Under the pieces are notes generated by a model that made no database searches, was not told the origin of the DNA, and saw only the letters and a list, made by a program, of their open reading frames with translations. Shown in pieces: positions 8,159 through 16,373 of a DNA stretch of 64,000 nt (position 1 is the stretch's first letter; every line of letters begins with the position of its first letter). The position numbers and the translations under genes are program-made. Origin of the DNA: an uncultured Celeribacter sp. (GTDB taxonomy: Bacteria > Pseudomonadota > Alphaproteobacteria > Rhodobacterales > Rhodobacteraceae). Location of the stretch: the NCBI RefSeq assembly GCF_963675965.1, contig NZ_OY780935.1:3026501-3090500 (forward strand), given 5' to 3'.

Positions 8159-8763
8159 GCCACTCCAATACCGCCGCCAGCGTGACGGTGCTCGACCACG
8201 AGCACCATCACGAAAGCCCGACCCCGATCGGGTTCTGGATCTACCTGATGAGCGACTGCATCATCTTCGGGGCCCTGTTTGCGACCTACGCCGTTCTGGG
8301 CGGGGGCTTTGCGGGCGGGCCGGGGCCGAAGGACCTTTTCGAACCGGGCTTTGTGGCCATCGAAACGGCGCTGCTGCTGTTCTCGTCGATCACCTTCGGT
8401 CTGGCGATGTTGCAGGCCGACAAGGGCAAACGCGATGGCACCATGATGTGGCTGATCGTGACCGGTCTTCTGGGCGCTGGCTTTATCGCCATGGAGCTCT
8501 ACGAATTCCGTCACCTGATCCACATCGGGGCCGGGCCGGACCGTTCTGCCTTCCTGTCGTCCTTCTTCGCGCTGGTCGGCACTCACGGGCTGCACGTCAC
8601 CGGCGGCATCATCTGGCTGGTGACTCTGCTGTCGCAGATCAAGATCCATGGCCTGACCTCGGCGAACATGCGGCGCCTCGGCACGCTGTCGATGTTCTGG
8701 CACTTCCTCGATCTGATCTGGATCGGCGTCTTTTCCTTTGTCTATCTGGTGAGGTTGGTCTGA
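8155..8763 (+). CDS. cyoC: Ubiquinol oxidase subunit III
   Basis: A 202-residue five-helix subunit III. The N-terminus contains a His/Glu-rich stretch (DHEHHHESPTPIGFWIYLMSD) followed by the family-typical LMSDCIIFGALFATYAVL. The conserved GTHGLHVTGGIIWL block and the C-terminal HFLDLIWIGVFSFVYL helix are clear. It stabilises the catalytic subunit. The start overlaps the cyoB stop; the stop overlaps the cyoD start by one base. Confidence 0.95.
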   Translation: MSHSNTAASVTVLDHEHHHESPTPIGFWIYLMSDCIIFGALFATYAVLGGGFAGGPGPKDLFEPGFVAIETALLLFSSITFGLAMLQADKGKRDGTMMWLIVTGLLGAGFIAMELYEFRHLIHIGAGPDRSAFLSSFFALVGTHGLHVTGGIIWLVTLLSQIKIHGLTSANMRRLGTLSMFWHFLDLIWIGVFSFVYLVRLV

Positions 8764-9146
8764 TGGCACATGACACGCATTCTTCGCAGGGCCATGGCAC
8801 CATGGGCCAATTGATGATCGGTTTCGCGCTCGCCGCGATCCTGACCATCATTCCCTTCGCGCTGGTGATGGGCGAGGTCGACATGAGCCGCCAGACCATC
8901 GTCGGGATCATCATGGGGCTGGGCGCGGTTCAAATCGTTGTGCATCTGGTGTTCTTCCTTCATCTGAACACCAAATCCGAAGAGGGCAGCACCTTTATGG
9001 CGACCCTTCTGGCGCTGATCATTCTGGTGATCGTTCTGGCCGGTTCGCTTTGGGTCATGCACAATATGAACGAAAACATGATGCCGCAGCATGAAATGGA
9101 TCAACAGATCGAACAGATGCGGAGCCTGCAGTCCCAGCAGGGCTGA
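8763..9146 (+). CDS. cyoD: Ubiquinol oxidase subunit IV
   Basis: A 127-residue three-helix protein, the usual size of CyoD. The N-terminus is His-rich and soluble, and the membrane segments contain MIGFALAAILTIIPFALVM, the VQIVVHLVFFLHL block diagnostic for this subunit, and a third helix ending LWVMHNMNENMMP. It assists assembly of the CuB site. ATG at 8763 shares its A with the cyoC stop. The C-terminal tail is Gln/Met-rich. A hairpin follows before the SURF1 gene. Confidence 0.94.
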   Translation: MAHDTHSSQGHGTMGQLMIGFALAAILTIIPFALVMGEVDMSRQTIVGIIMGLGAVQIVVHLVFFLHLNTKSEEGSTFMATLLALIILVIVLAGSLWVMHNMNENMMPQHEMDQQIEQMRSLQSQQG

Positions 9147-9168
9147 GACCGGTAGATCGAAATGGGGC

Positions 9169-9189
9169 GGGGCCGGTCTGACCGGCCCC
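9169..9189 (+). terminator. Hairpin between cyoD and SURF1 gene (partial terminator or mRNA stabiliser)
   Basis: GGGGCCGGT (9169-9177), loop CTG, ACCGGCCCC (9181-9189), followed by only a short GTTTGC tract. The stem is very stable but the T-run is weak, so it more likely reduces read-through to the assembly factor, or protects the cyoABCD message, than fully terminates. Confidence 0.5.
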
Positions 9190-9215
9190 GTTTGCTTTGA
9201 AGAAAGGCTGTATGC

Positions 9216-9950
9216 ATGTCGGAAAAAGATCTGACCAAACTGCGCTGGCGGCGGCTGTTCATCGTCACGCTGCTGGCCGCCATCGGTGTGTTCGGGTTCA
9301 CCCGCCTCGGCGTGTGGCAGGTGGAGCGACTGCATTGGAAACTAGACCTGATTGACCGCGTGGACAGCCGCATCCACGCAGAGCCGGTGGCTGCGCCGGG
9401 GCAGGCCGCATGGCCGACGCTGAGCGCGGAGGCGGATGAATATCGCCCGGTGCGCCTGTCCGGCCGGTTTCTCAATGAGGACGAGGTGCTGATCTACACG
9501 CCCTCCAACTTTGGCCCCGCCGACTGGGTGCTGACGCCCTTCGCGCGCAGCGATGGCACCATTGTGATGGTGAACCGTGGTGTTGTGCCCGAAGAACGTG
9601 CCCAGGAAAGCGATTTCGACCGGATCGAGGGGGAGACGACCGTCACGGGGTTGCTGCGCATGTCCGAGGACAAAGGTTGGCTGTTTTCCCGCAAAAACGA
9701 CCCCGACAACGGCCTGTGGTATCGCCGCGATATCGGTTCGATCACGGCGGCCAAGGGCTATGACGCCGCGGCGCCCTATTTCGTCGACGTTCTGATGGAC
9801 GATCCGCAGGGATGGCCGCGGGGCGGGCAGACCGTGGTGCAGTTCCGCAATGCCCATCTCAGCTATGCGCTGACGTGGTTTGCCTTGGCGCTGGTGGTGC
9901 TGGCGGGCTACGGGCTGGTGCTACGGATGGAGTTGAAACGCGCAGGGTGA
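9216..9950 (+). CDS. SURF1 family oxidase assembly protein
   Basis: A 244-residue SURF1/Shy1 family protein with the expected two-helix topology: an N-terminal helix after RWRRLF (about 13-32) and a C-terminal helix (ALTWFALALVVLAGYGLVL), with a periplasmic domain between. Family motifs are LGVWQVERLHWK, the G-R-F-L-N block (RLSGRFLNEDEVLIY), VNRGVVP and NAHLSYALTWFALA. SURF1 proteins help insert haem a into the catalytic subunit of haem-copper oxidases. Its place directly behind cyoABCD suggests it serves this quinol oxidase. Confidence 0.9.
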   Translation: MSEKDLTKLRWRRLFIVTLLAAIGVFGFTRLGVWQVERLHWKLDLIDRVDSRIHAEPVAAPGQAAWPTLSAEADEYRPVRLSGRFLNEDEVLIYTPSNFGPADWVLTPFARSDGTIVMVNRGVVPEERAQESDFDRIEGETTVTGLLRMSEDKGWLFSRKNDPDNGLWYRRDIGSITAAKGYDAAAPYFVDVLMDDPQGWPRGGQTVVQFRNAHLSYALTWFALALVVLAGYGLVLRMELKRAG

Positions 9951-9969
9951 GTTTCACTGCCCGCATATT

Positions 9970-10006
9970 AAAAGCCCCGCTTCCGGTGTCCGGAGGCGGG
10001 GCTTTT
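9970..10006 (+). terminator. Rho-independent terminator after SURF1 gene
   Basis: AAAAGCCCCGC (9970-9980) pairs with GCGGGGCTTTT (9996-10006), with CCGG/CCGG able to extend the stem across the centre. The A-tract and T-tract on both sides make it bidirectional, serving the cyo-SURF1 operon on the plus strand and the convergent GH13 gene on the minus strand. Confidence 0.85.
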
Positions 10007-10035
10007 CACATCTGACTGGCCAAAGTGATTGCGCC

Positions 10036-11784
10036 TCAGGGCCGGTTGGAGATCCAGCGGCTCTGATAGGGGCCAAAAGTGATATTCGGCGTCGACAGGT
10101 CGATTTTCTCGCCGGTCAGAAGATCATACCAGTCTTCTCCATCGATCAGGTTGATCGAAATATGCGGGATCTCGATCTCATTGGCGGTCAGGTTGTTGAT
10201 TGCAAAGATCGACTGATCGCGCGCGGGCGATTGCCGCCAGATGCCGAAGATCTCGTCGCCCAGTTGCATGGTGAACTGGGTGGCGTTCGGGTGGAACGCC
10301 TTTTGCGCGGTGCGGATCGAAATCCGTTCCTTCATCGCGGCCAGAACCTGCGCGTTGACGCTCTCCGGATCGTCCAGCAGTTTGCGCAGCTCCGGATAGT
10401 CCCAGCGATGGCGGTTGATGGCGCGTTTGACGCCGGTCTTTTCGACGCCGGCATGATCGTTCGGCGTCGCCAGCAGGGAATGGATATAGAAGGCCGGAAC
10501 CCCTTCCAGCGCCATGACGATGGACTGGGAACAGAGGAAGCGGGCGATCTGATGGTCATCCTCGCCGCCATCGATCGTGCCCTTGAGGGCATCGAAATAG
10601 GTGATGTTCAGCTCATAGGGTTTTTCCGATCCGTCGGCGAGGGCGCGCATCGACACCAGACCGCCAAAGTCACGCACGCATTGGATTACCTGACCGAGTT
10701 CCTCGGGTTCCAGAAGCCCCTCTGCGCCGCGCACGCCGATCCCGTCATGCGAGGCCGAGAAGTTCAGATAGGCACAGCCGAGTTGCGCCGGCGGCATCCG
10801 CATCAGCCAGCGGTTCAAATGGCGGCTCGACCCGCTGAGCAGCGCATGCAGCAGCAAGGGCGGCAGCGAGAAGTTGTAGATCATATGCGCTTCGTTGCGG
10901 TTCCCGAAGTAACTCAGGTTTTCCGAGTTGGGCACATTGGTTTCGGTCAGAAGCACCACGCGCTCTTCGGCATAATCGCAGAGCAGCCGCATCAGACGCA
11001 CGATGGCATGGGTCTGGGGCAGGTGGATGCAAGAGGTGCCGATTTCCTTCCAGACGAAGGCCACGGCATCCAGACGGATGATGCGCACGCCGTTGTCGAT
11101 ATGCAGCCGCATGATGCGCAGAAATTCCAGCAGCACCTCGGGATTGTGAAAATCGACGTCGATCTGGTCATGCGAAAAGGTGCACCAGACGTGCTTTGGT
11201 CCATTTGCCGTGCTGACTTCGCGCAGAAGCGGCGAGGTGCGCGGGCGTACCACCGACGACAGATCATCTTCGGGGGACGCTTCGACAAAGAACTTGTCGT
11301 AGGGGGCGTGCCCCTGACGGTATTCGCTGAACCAATGCGACATCGAAGACACGTGGTTGAGAACCAGATCCGACATCAGCCGGAATTCTTCGGCGATGCG
11401 CTGCACATCGGTCCAGTCGCCCAGTTGGCTGTTCACCGCACGATAGTCGGTGACCGCGAACCCGTCGTCAGAGGTGAAGGGAAAAAACGGCAGGATATGC
11501 ACGCCTTTCACCACGCCACGGAGATAACGATTCAGAAAATCGCGCAGCAAATCCAAAGGTTTGTGCTGCCCGTCTGCCATGGTTGAGCCATAGGTGATCA
11601 CCAGAGAGTCGGTCTCGTCCCACAGATTGTGGCCCGGTGCACGGGCCCGGGACCGAAATCCTGAGGTTTCCGGCCAGAAGGCTGCGATGATGTCTTTGCT
11701 CAGCGCATCGGCGTCAAGATCCGGGTAGATCTGGTCAATCAGCGCACAGAGACGGGTTCTGAATTGCGACGACGGTTTGGCCAT
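10036..11784 (-). CDS. GH13 (subfamily 18-like) sucrose/glucosylglycerate phosphorylase-type enzyme
   Basis: A 582-residue (beta/alpha)8-barrel glycoside phosphorylase of the sucrose phosphorylase group. The GH13 conserved regions are present: LVLNHVSS, the catalytic nucleophile in RIIRLDAVAF, the general acid Glu in LLTETNVPN, and the transition-state Asp in ASHDGIG. Such enzymes reversibly phosphorolyse sucrose, glucosylglycerate or glucosylglycerol to glucose 1-phosphate. The true substrate cannot be told from sequence, but a compatible-solute substrate is plausible in a marine-type bacterium. It is monocistronic, divergent from the 5' region of no neighbour, and a 19-base palindrome lies upstream. 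Confidence 0.85.
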   Translation of the reverse strand: MAKPSSQFRTRLCALIDQIYPDLDADALSKDIIAAFWPETSGFRSRARAPGHNLWDETDSLVITYGSTMADGQHKPLDLLRDFLNRYLRGVVKGVHILPFFPFTSDDGFAVTDYRAVNSQLGDWTDVQRIAEEFRLMSDLVLNHVSSMSHWFSEYRQGHAPYDKFFVEASPEDDLSSVVRPRTSPLLREVSTANGPKHVWCTFSHDQIDVDFHNPEVLLEFLRIMRLHIDNGVRIIRLDAVAFVWKEIGTSCIHLPQTHAIVRLMRLLCDYAEERVVLLTETNVPNSENLSYFGNRNEAHMIYNFSLPPLLLHALLSGSSRHLNRWLMRMPPAQLGCAYLNFSASHDGIGVRGAEGLLEPEELGQVIQCVRDFGGLVSMRALADGSEKPYELNITYFDALKGTIDGGEDDHQIARFLCSQSIVMALEGVPAFYIHSLLATPNDHAGVEKTGVKRAINRHRWDYPELRKLLDDPESVNAQVLAAMKERISIRTAQKAFHPNATQFTMQLGDEIFGIWRQSPARDQSIFAINNLTANEIEIPHISINLIDGEDWYDLLTGEKIDLSTPNITFGPYQSRWISNRP

Positions 11785-11841
11785 GGGGCCCCCTCTTGTT
11801 TATCTTTCCTCCGGGTAGATCAAACCGCTTGCAGAGGTTCA

Positions 11842-11860
11842 ATTGTCAGACTGAGACAAT
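11842..11860. promoter_or_regulatory. Palindrome upstream of the GH13 phosphorylase gene (possible operator)
   Basis: ATTGTC (11842-11847), 7-base spacer, GACAAT (11855-11860): a perfect dyad 58-76 bases before the start codon of the minus-strand phosphorylase gene. Size and placement suit a repressor such as a LacI or GntR family protein, but no regulator gene is adjacent. Confidence 0.35.
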
Positions 11861-11953
11861 CTGTCACTTTCCTGTGCAAAAAGTGCAGAAGATTCGAAGG
11901 CGCTGCAAGCTCTGCCCAATAAAAGGGCGGTCGAAACTGTTTCGGTTCGCAGA

Positions 11954-12097
11954 CTAGTCGTACGGCTGTGAATCAATCAGCCAGCCGCCGGGGCCTGCGA
12001 CTCTGTCAGGGAGCGAAACGATCAGCAGTTTTCGAAGCAGACTGGTGGTCAGAATTGCCAGCACCAGTTGATCATATGTGATCCCGTAAAGGTCCAT
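11954..12097 (-). CDS. Small hypothetical protein, 47 residues
   Basis: ATG at 12097 is preceded at ideal distance by a full AGGAGG Shine-Dalgarno sequence (minus strand, about 12103-12108), the best in the neighbourhood. The product begins MDLYGITYDQLVLAIL and has a hydrophobic segment interrupted by an Arg-Lys pair (LLRKLLIVSL), then a Gly/Pro-rich PGGWLIDSQPYD tail. The hydrophobic part could be an amphipathic or short membrane helix. It lies between the GH13 gene and truA on the same strand, with about 170 bases before the former. No family is recognised. Confidence 0.5.
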   Translation of the reverse strand: MDLYGITYDQLVLAILTTSLLRKLLIVSLPDRVAGPGGWLIDSQPYD

Positions 12098-12222
12098 GTC
12101 AGCCTCCTGTTCGCAACGGCGTCGATGGCCTAATTTTCGCGGGGCATTATGGCTGAAACAAGGCAGGGTTGTAAAAATACCTTCTCAAATTGCTTAAAAT
12201 TGCACCCATCGTCCGGGCGGGA

Positions 12223-12987
12223 TCAAAAGGGGGCGTCCGGGTAGCCCACGCCCGTCAGGTAAAGGCCTTGGGGCGGACAGACCGGACCGCAGGCCGCACG
12301 GTCGCAGGCCTCAAGCGCGCGGGTGACGTCCACGGGCGCCCAGCCGCCAGCCCCGACCCGTTCCAAGGTGCCCACAAAGGAACGCACCTGATTGTGTAGA
12401 AAGCTGCGCGCACGGAAATAAAACCGGAATTCCTGACCATAGGGGATGTCGAAAGCTTCGACGCGGGCTTCGTCCAGTGTTTTGACGGGGCTGTCCGCCT
12501 GACACATGGTGGAGCGAAAGGTGGTGAAATCATGCAGCCCGACCAGCCGCTCCGCCCCGGCCTGCATCGCTGCCAGATCCAGCGGATGCTGCACATGCCA
12601 GGCCAGTCCGGCCTCATGGACCAGTGGGGCACGGCGCGAAATGAGTCGGAACATATAACGCCGTTCAAGGGCCGAAAACCGTGCATGCCAGTCGTCGGCC
12701 ACCCGTGCCGCCTTCAGGATCGCGACCGGATTGGGTTTCAGGTGGTGGTTGAGTGCCTCGGACAGACGAAACGGGTCCCAGTCCTTGGCCATATCGCAAT
12801 GCGCCACTTGCCCCTTGGCATGCACGCCGGCATCGGTACGACCGGCGGCGCCGATACCCGGGCAGTCGGGTTCCAGTTTGCGCAGGGCCTCCTCCACCGC
12901 CTGCTGCACGGAGGGGTGCTCTTTCTGGCGCTGCCAGCCGGCAAAGGGGGCGCCGTTGTATTCGATCAAAAGGGCGTATCTGGGCAT
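12223..12987 (-). CDS. truA: tRNA pseudouridine(38-40) synthase
   Basis: A 254-residue TruA, the standard length. It converts uridines 38-40 of the tRNA anticodon arm to pseudouridine. The catalytic Asp is residue 52 in GRTDAGVHA. Other family blocks are the N-terminal IEYNGAPFAGWQRQ, the LHDFTTFRS segment and the C-terminal FLHNQVRSFVGTL. The start at 12987 faces the divergent ycjX-type gene across 108 bases, which must hold both promoters. No partner gene follows. Confidence 0.96.
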   Translation of the reverse strand: MPRYALLIEYNGAPFAGWQRQKEHPSVQQAVEEALRKLEPDCPGIGAAGRTDAGVHAKGQVAHCDMAKDWDPFRLSEALNHHLKPNPVAILKAARVADDWHARFSALERRYMFRLISRRAPLVHEAGLAWHVQHPLDLAAMQAGAERLVGLHDFTTFRSTMCQADSPVKTLDEARVEAFDIPYGQEFRFYFRARSFLHNQVRSFVGTLERVGAGGWAPVDVTRALEACDRAACGPVCPPQGLYLTGVGYPDAPF

Positions 12988-13095
12988 GAGGCGGCTTTAG
13001 CGTGATGGGGAAGTGGCGTCCAGTCTTTCCCACTTACAACTCTGGCCCGTAATTCTTATGTTGCTTGCATAAACATTGCGAAAGGAACGCGGCGC

Positions 13096-14499
13096 GTGAT
13101 CCTCAACGATATTGCAGATCGAATTTTCCGGGGCGTGGAAACCGTTCAGGACGGCGTCTCAGAAGCCCTGTTCGAACCGGTGATCCGGCTGGGGGTGACC
13201 GGGCTGTCGCGCTCGGGCAAAACCGTGTTCATCACCTCGCTTGTCGCCAATCTGCTGGACCGCGGGCGGATGCCGCAATTCGGGCCGGGGCTGGCGATAA
13301 CCGCGGCTTATCTGCAGCCGCAGCCTGACGATACGGTGCCGCGCTTTGACTATGAAGCGCATCTGGCGGCGATCACCGCCCCTGATCCGCAATGGCCAGA
13401 AAGCACCCGCGCGGTGTCAGAGTTGCGTTTGTCGTTCAAAGTGCAGCCTGCGGGGCTGCTGGGCGGATTGTCCGGGCCGCGCACGGTGCATCTGGACATT
13501 GTCGATTATCCCGGCGAATGGTTGCTCGATCTTGGTTTGATGGAGAAATCCTATCAGCAATGGTCGCAAGAGGCGCTGGAGGCGGCGCAAGGTCGCCCGC
13601 AGTCGGCAGGATTTCTGGCTGATTTGAGCGCTTGCGATCCCGAGGCAAAACACACAGAGCCCGAAGCCAAAGCCCTGTCCCAAAGCTTCACCGCCTATCT
13701 GCAGGCCGCGCGCGAGGCGGGGTTTTCGGATTGCTCGCCGGGGCGGTTTTTGCTGCCCGGCGAACTGGAAGGCTCTCCGGTGCTGACATTTGCCCCGCTG
13801 CCGGACAGTGCGGGCGGTCGCGGTTCTCTGGCGCGTGAATTTGAACGCCGGTTCGAAGCGTACAAACGTGAGGTGGTCAAACCGTTTTTCCGCGATCATT
13901 TCGCGCGCATCGACCGGCAGATCGTCTTGGTCGATGCTCTGGGCGCGATCCATGCCGGGCCAAAGGCAGTGGAGGACCTTCGTCGGACGCTGTCGGATAT
14001 TTTGGCGGCTTTCCGCCCGGGCCGTGTCGGGCGGTTGATGAGCCTTCTGGGACAGAAACGGGTCAGCAAGATCCTGTTTGCGGCGACCAAGGCCGATTAC
14101 ATCCATCATTCCCAGCATCCCCGTCTGACCGCGATCATGGAGGCGCTGGTGCGCGACGCGCGGGACCGGGCCGATTTTGCCGGGGCAGGGACAGCCGCCA
14201 TGTCGATTGCGGCGCTGCGTACCACAGTGGAAGAAACCGTAACCCATGAAGGTCAGGCGCTCGACTGTGTTCGGGGGCGGACCGAAAGCGGCAAGCAGGC
14301 GGCCTATTATCCGGGCGAACTGCCCGAAGATCCCGGTCACATTCTGGCCCCGGCGCGAAAGGGGGCTGAACGCTGGCTGGATGGGGATTATGAAATCATG
14401 CGCTTCCAGCCCGCCCGGCTGACGCTGCGCCCGGGCGAAGGGCCGCCGCATATCCGGCTGGACCGTGCCGCCGATTTCCTGATTGGAGATAAGCTATGA
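13096..14499 (+). CDS. ycjX: YcjX family P-loop protein (DUF463)
   Basis: A 467-residue YcjX-like putative GTPase/ATPase, the usual size. A P-loop, GLSRSGKT at residues 36-43, sits in the family's N-terminal block, and LDIVDYPGEWLLDL provides the Walker B/switch-like DYPGEW motif. In E. coli ycjX-ycjF belongs to the PspF (phage-shock) stress regulon; its biochemical role is not established. The start is GTG with GAAAGGA upstream. It overlaps the ycjF-like gene by 4 bases (ATGA), matching the conserved gene pair. Confidence 0.88.
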   Translation: MILNDIADRIFRGVETVQDGVSEALFEPVIRLGVTGLSRSGKTVFITSLVANLLDRGRMPQFGPGLAITAAYLQPQPDDTVPRFDYEAHLAAITAPDPQWPESTRAVSELRLSFKVQPAGLLGGLSGPRTVHLDIVDYPGEWLLDLGLMEKSYQQWSQEALEAAQGRPQSAGFLADLSACDPEAKHTEPEAKALSQSFTAYLQAAREAGFSDCSPGRFLLPGELEGSPVLTFAPLPDSAGGRGSLAREFERRFEAYKREVVKPFFRDHFARIDRQIVLVDALGAIHAGPKAVEDLRRTLSDILAAFRPGRVGRLMSLLGQKRVSKILFAATKADYIHHSQHPRLTAIMEALVRDARDRADFAGAGTAAMSIAALRTTVEETVTHEGQALDCVRGRTESGKQAAYYPGELPEDPGHILAPARKGAERWLDGDYEIMRFQPARLTLRPGEGPPHIRLDRAADFLIGDKL

Positions 14500-15518
14500 C
14501 AGAGGCGAATGAGCCCGGAACGCCGCGCAAGGGCCCGGTGCTGATCGAACTCGAAGAAGGCCCCGAGGCCAGCCCGGACCGCGCCGACCCCGTGCCCGAT
14601 CTGCGCCCTTTGGCGCGGCCTGCGGCGATGGAACGTATGGCGGTGCTGGCAGCACGCAAGCCCTCGGCTCTGGCGCGCTGGTTCTGGCGGCTGTTTGCCG
14701 CGCTGTTTGCCTTTGTCGTGTCCGTTGTCAGCTATCAGGCGATTGCCGCGCTGATCGCTGCGAACCCGATTCTTGGCGCTGTCGCTCTGGTGTTGACCGG
14801 GGCGTTTGTTCTGGTCTTGCTGGCCATCGCGGTGAAGGAGCTTTCGGCCTTTGCCCGGCTCAAACGTATCGACACGCTACACCGCGCCGCCGAAAGTGCG
14901 GCGAATGCGGGGGATCTCAAAGCGGCGCAGAATGTGGCGGACCGGTTGCTGTCGCTCTATGCGGGGCGTGCGGCGCTGACATGGGGCCGGGAACGGTTTC
15001 AGGAGCGTGTGGGGGAGGTCTTTGATGCCGATGGCGTGTTGGGGCTGGCCGAGGTTGAATTGCTCAGCCCGCTTGATGTTGCCGCCCGGCGTGAGGTCGA
15101 AGCGGCTGCGCGGCAGGTTGCCGCGGTGACGGCGCTGGTGCCTTTGGCGCTGGCCGATGTGTTCACCGCGCTCACGGCCAATCTGCGCATGATCCGCCGG
15201 ATTGCCGAGATTTACGGCGGGCGGTCTGGCACGCTCGGGTCCTGGCGCGTGACGAAATCCGTGCTCACCCATCTGGTCGCGACCGGGGCGGTCGCCGTAG
15301 GCGATGATCTGATCGGCACCATGGCCGGCGGTGGCGTGATGGCCAAGGTCTCGCGTCGCTTCGGCGAGGGGGTGGTCAACGGCGCCCTGACGGCGCGCGT
15401 GGGCGTGGCCGCCATCGAAGTCTGCCGCCCGCTGCCGTTCATGAAGGCCAAGAAGCCGTCTGTCTCAGGCACGGTGAAGCGGGCTTTGACAGGGTTGTTC
15501 GATAGAGGCGCGGGCTAA
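14496..15518 (+). CDS. ycjF: YcjF family membrane protein (TIGR01620)
   Basis: A 340-residue inner-membrane protein. After an acidic, Pro-rich N-terminus it has two adjacent helices (about 65-87 and 92-115) followed by a long soluble Ala-rich domain, and the YcjF-like LRMIRRIAEIYGGRSGTLGSW motif. It is the conserved partner of YcjX; function is unknown but linked to envelope stress. Its end overlaps by 4 bases the end of the convergent hypothetical gene. Confidence 0.85.
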   Translation: MTEANEPGTPRKGPVLIELEEGPEASPDRADPVPDLRPLARPAAMERMAVLAARKPSALARWFWRLFAALFAFVVSVVSYQAIAALIAANPILGAVALVLTGAFVLVLLAIAVKELSAFARLKRIDTLHRAAESAANAGDLKAAQNVADRLLSLYAGRAALTWGRERFQERVGEVFDADGVLGLAEVELLSPLDVAARREVEAAARQVAAVTALVPLALADVFTALTANLRMIRRIAEIYGGRSGTLGSWRVTKSVLTHLVATGAVAVGDDLIGTMAGGGVMAKVSRRFGEGVVNGALTARVGVAAIEVCRPLPFMKAKKPSVSGTVKRALTGLFDRGAG

Positions 15519-15925
15519 CGGAAAGTCATTCCCGCAATTTTACCCATACCAGGATCGTTCACCGCTGGCAGAAAACCGACCGAATAAGATCCGTAGGCCT
15601 CTCTAAAGGATTGGACGACGAGTTCTCCGACGACTTCGGTCCCTTTGATGATTTCGTGGCAACGGTAAATGGCGGTGAGTTCAGTCTGTTCGATCAAGAG
15701 CAGAGCCAGCTCCGCGTTGGGCAGGCAGTCCCCACGTGCGTCAAATAGGTCCCGATCTCCGGATAGGCTCCCGTCCCGCCCGACGCCGTTCATGGATTTC
15801 AGGCGTTCCCCCCAAGCGAAGAGAGAGGCCTGTTCACGGATGTTCCATGGCGTGAGCATGTAACGTGCCGACCACCCGAGAAAGATGCCAAGCGAAAAGG
15901 CGATCCCAATCGTTTTTATATTCAT
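15515..15925 (-). CDS. Hypothetical protein with N-terminal membrane anchor
   Basis: A 136-residue protein beginning MNIKTIGIAFSLGIFLGW: a single hydrophobic segment (about 5-18) that is an uncleaved anchor or signal peptide, followed by a soluble domain with three cysteines or fewer and a central acidic segment. The upstream ribosome-binding site (GGCGG) is weak. Longer starts in the frame run into the haemoglobin gene and are unlikely. No family recognised. Codon use (fewer G/C third positions) is less biased than its neighbours, so it may be a recent acquisition or poorly expressed. Confidence 0.5.
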   Translation of the reverse strand: MNIKTIGIAFSLGIFLGWSARYMLTPWNIREQASLFAWGERLKSMNGVGRDGSLSGDRDLFDARGDCLPNAELALLLIEQTELTAIYRCHEIIKGTEVVGELVVQSFREAYGSYSVGFLPAVNDPGMGKIAGMTFR

Positions 15926-15953
15926 GACATTGTCCGCCGAAGATAAATAAGGC

Positions 15954-16373
15954 TCAAAACAGTTTCGGAGGGGCGTCCTGCGGTTGGTCGCGCTGCATGA
16001 TCCCCATGCGAAAGGCTCGCCCGATGCGATGCGCCATTTCCGACCATTTGGCCGCCGTCTCCGGGTCCAGCTCGGCATTCAGCGTTTCGTCGAACAGCCC
16101 GAGCCACATGGCAAAATGATGCTCTTTCACCTCCGGCGCCATCAGGTGGACGCGCTGCGGAAAGCCGTCGTATTGCCGTTCGTGCAGGATCGCATTGCGC
16201 CAGAAACGTCCGATCTTTTCCTCATGGGCGGGCCAGTCATCGACATGGGCGCCAAACACCAGCGCCAGCTCCGGATGTTGACGGACCCCGGCGTAGAACC
16301 GTTTGAGCACGCGCTCCACTTCTTCCGGTGTGATGTCGAATTTCGGGGGTAGAGCAGAGCGGCGGTCTGTCAT
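15954..16373 (-). CDS. Group III truncated haemoglobin
   Basis: A 139-residue globin of the trHb3 type. Markers are the N-terminal PPKFDITPEEVERVLKRFY, the FWRNAILHERQYDG segment, and EHHFAMWLGLFDETL carrying the proximal His. It would bind haem and probably O2 or NO; group III globins have been linked to NO detoxification and microaerobic life, but the role here is inferred only. ATG 16373 is chosen because AAAGGA lies at the right distance; the longer frame to 16454 has no ribosome-binding site. Confidence 0.88.
   Translation of the reverse strand: MTDRRSALPPKFDITPEEVERVLKRFYAGVRQHPELALVFGAHVDDWPAHEEKIGRFWRNAILHERQYDGFPQRVHLMAPEVKEHHFAMWLGLFDETLNAELDPETAAKWSEMAHRIGRAFRMGIMQRDQPQDAPPKLF

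Noticed and set aside
10162..11586. A 474-codon open frame on the plus strand within the GH13 gene
   Set aside because: The minus-strand gene has all catalytic motifs, while the plus-strand product shows no family features.
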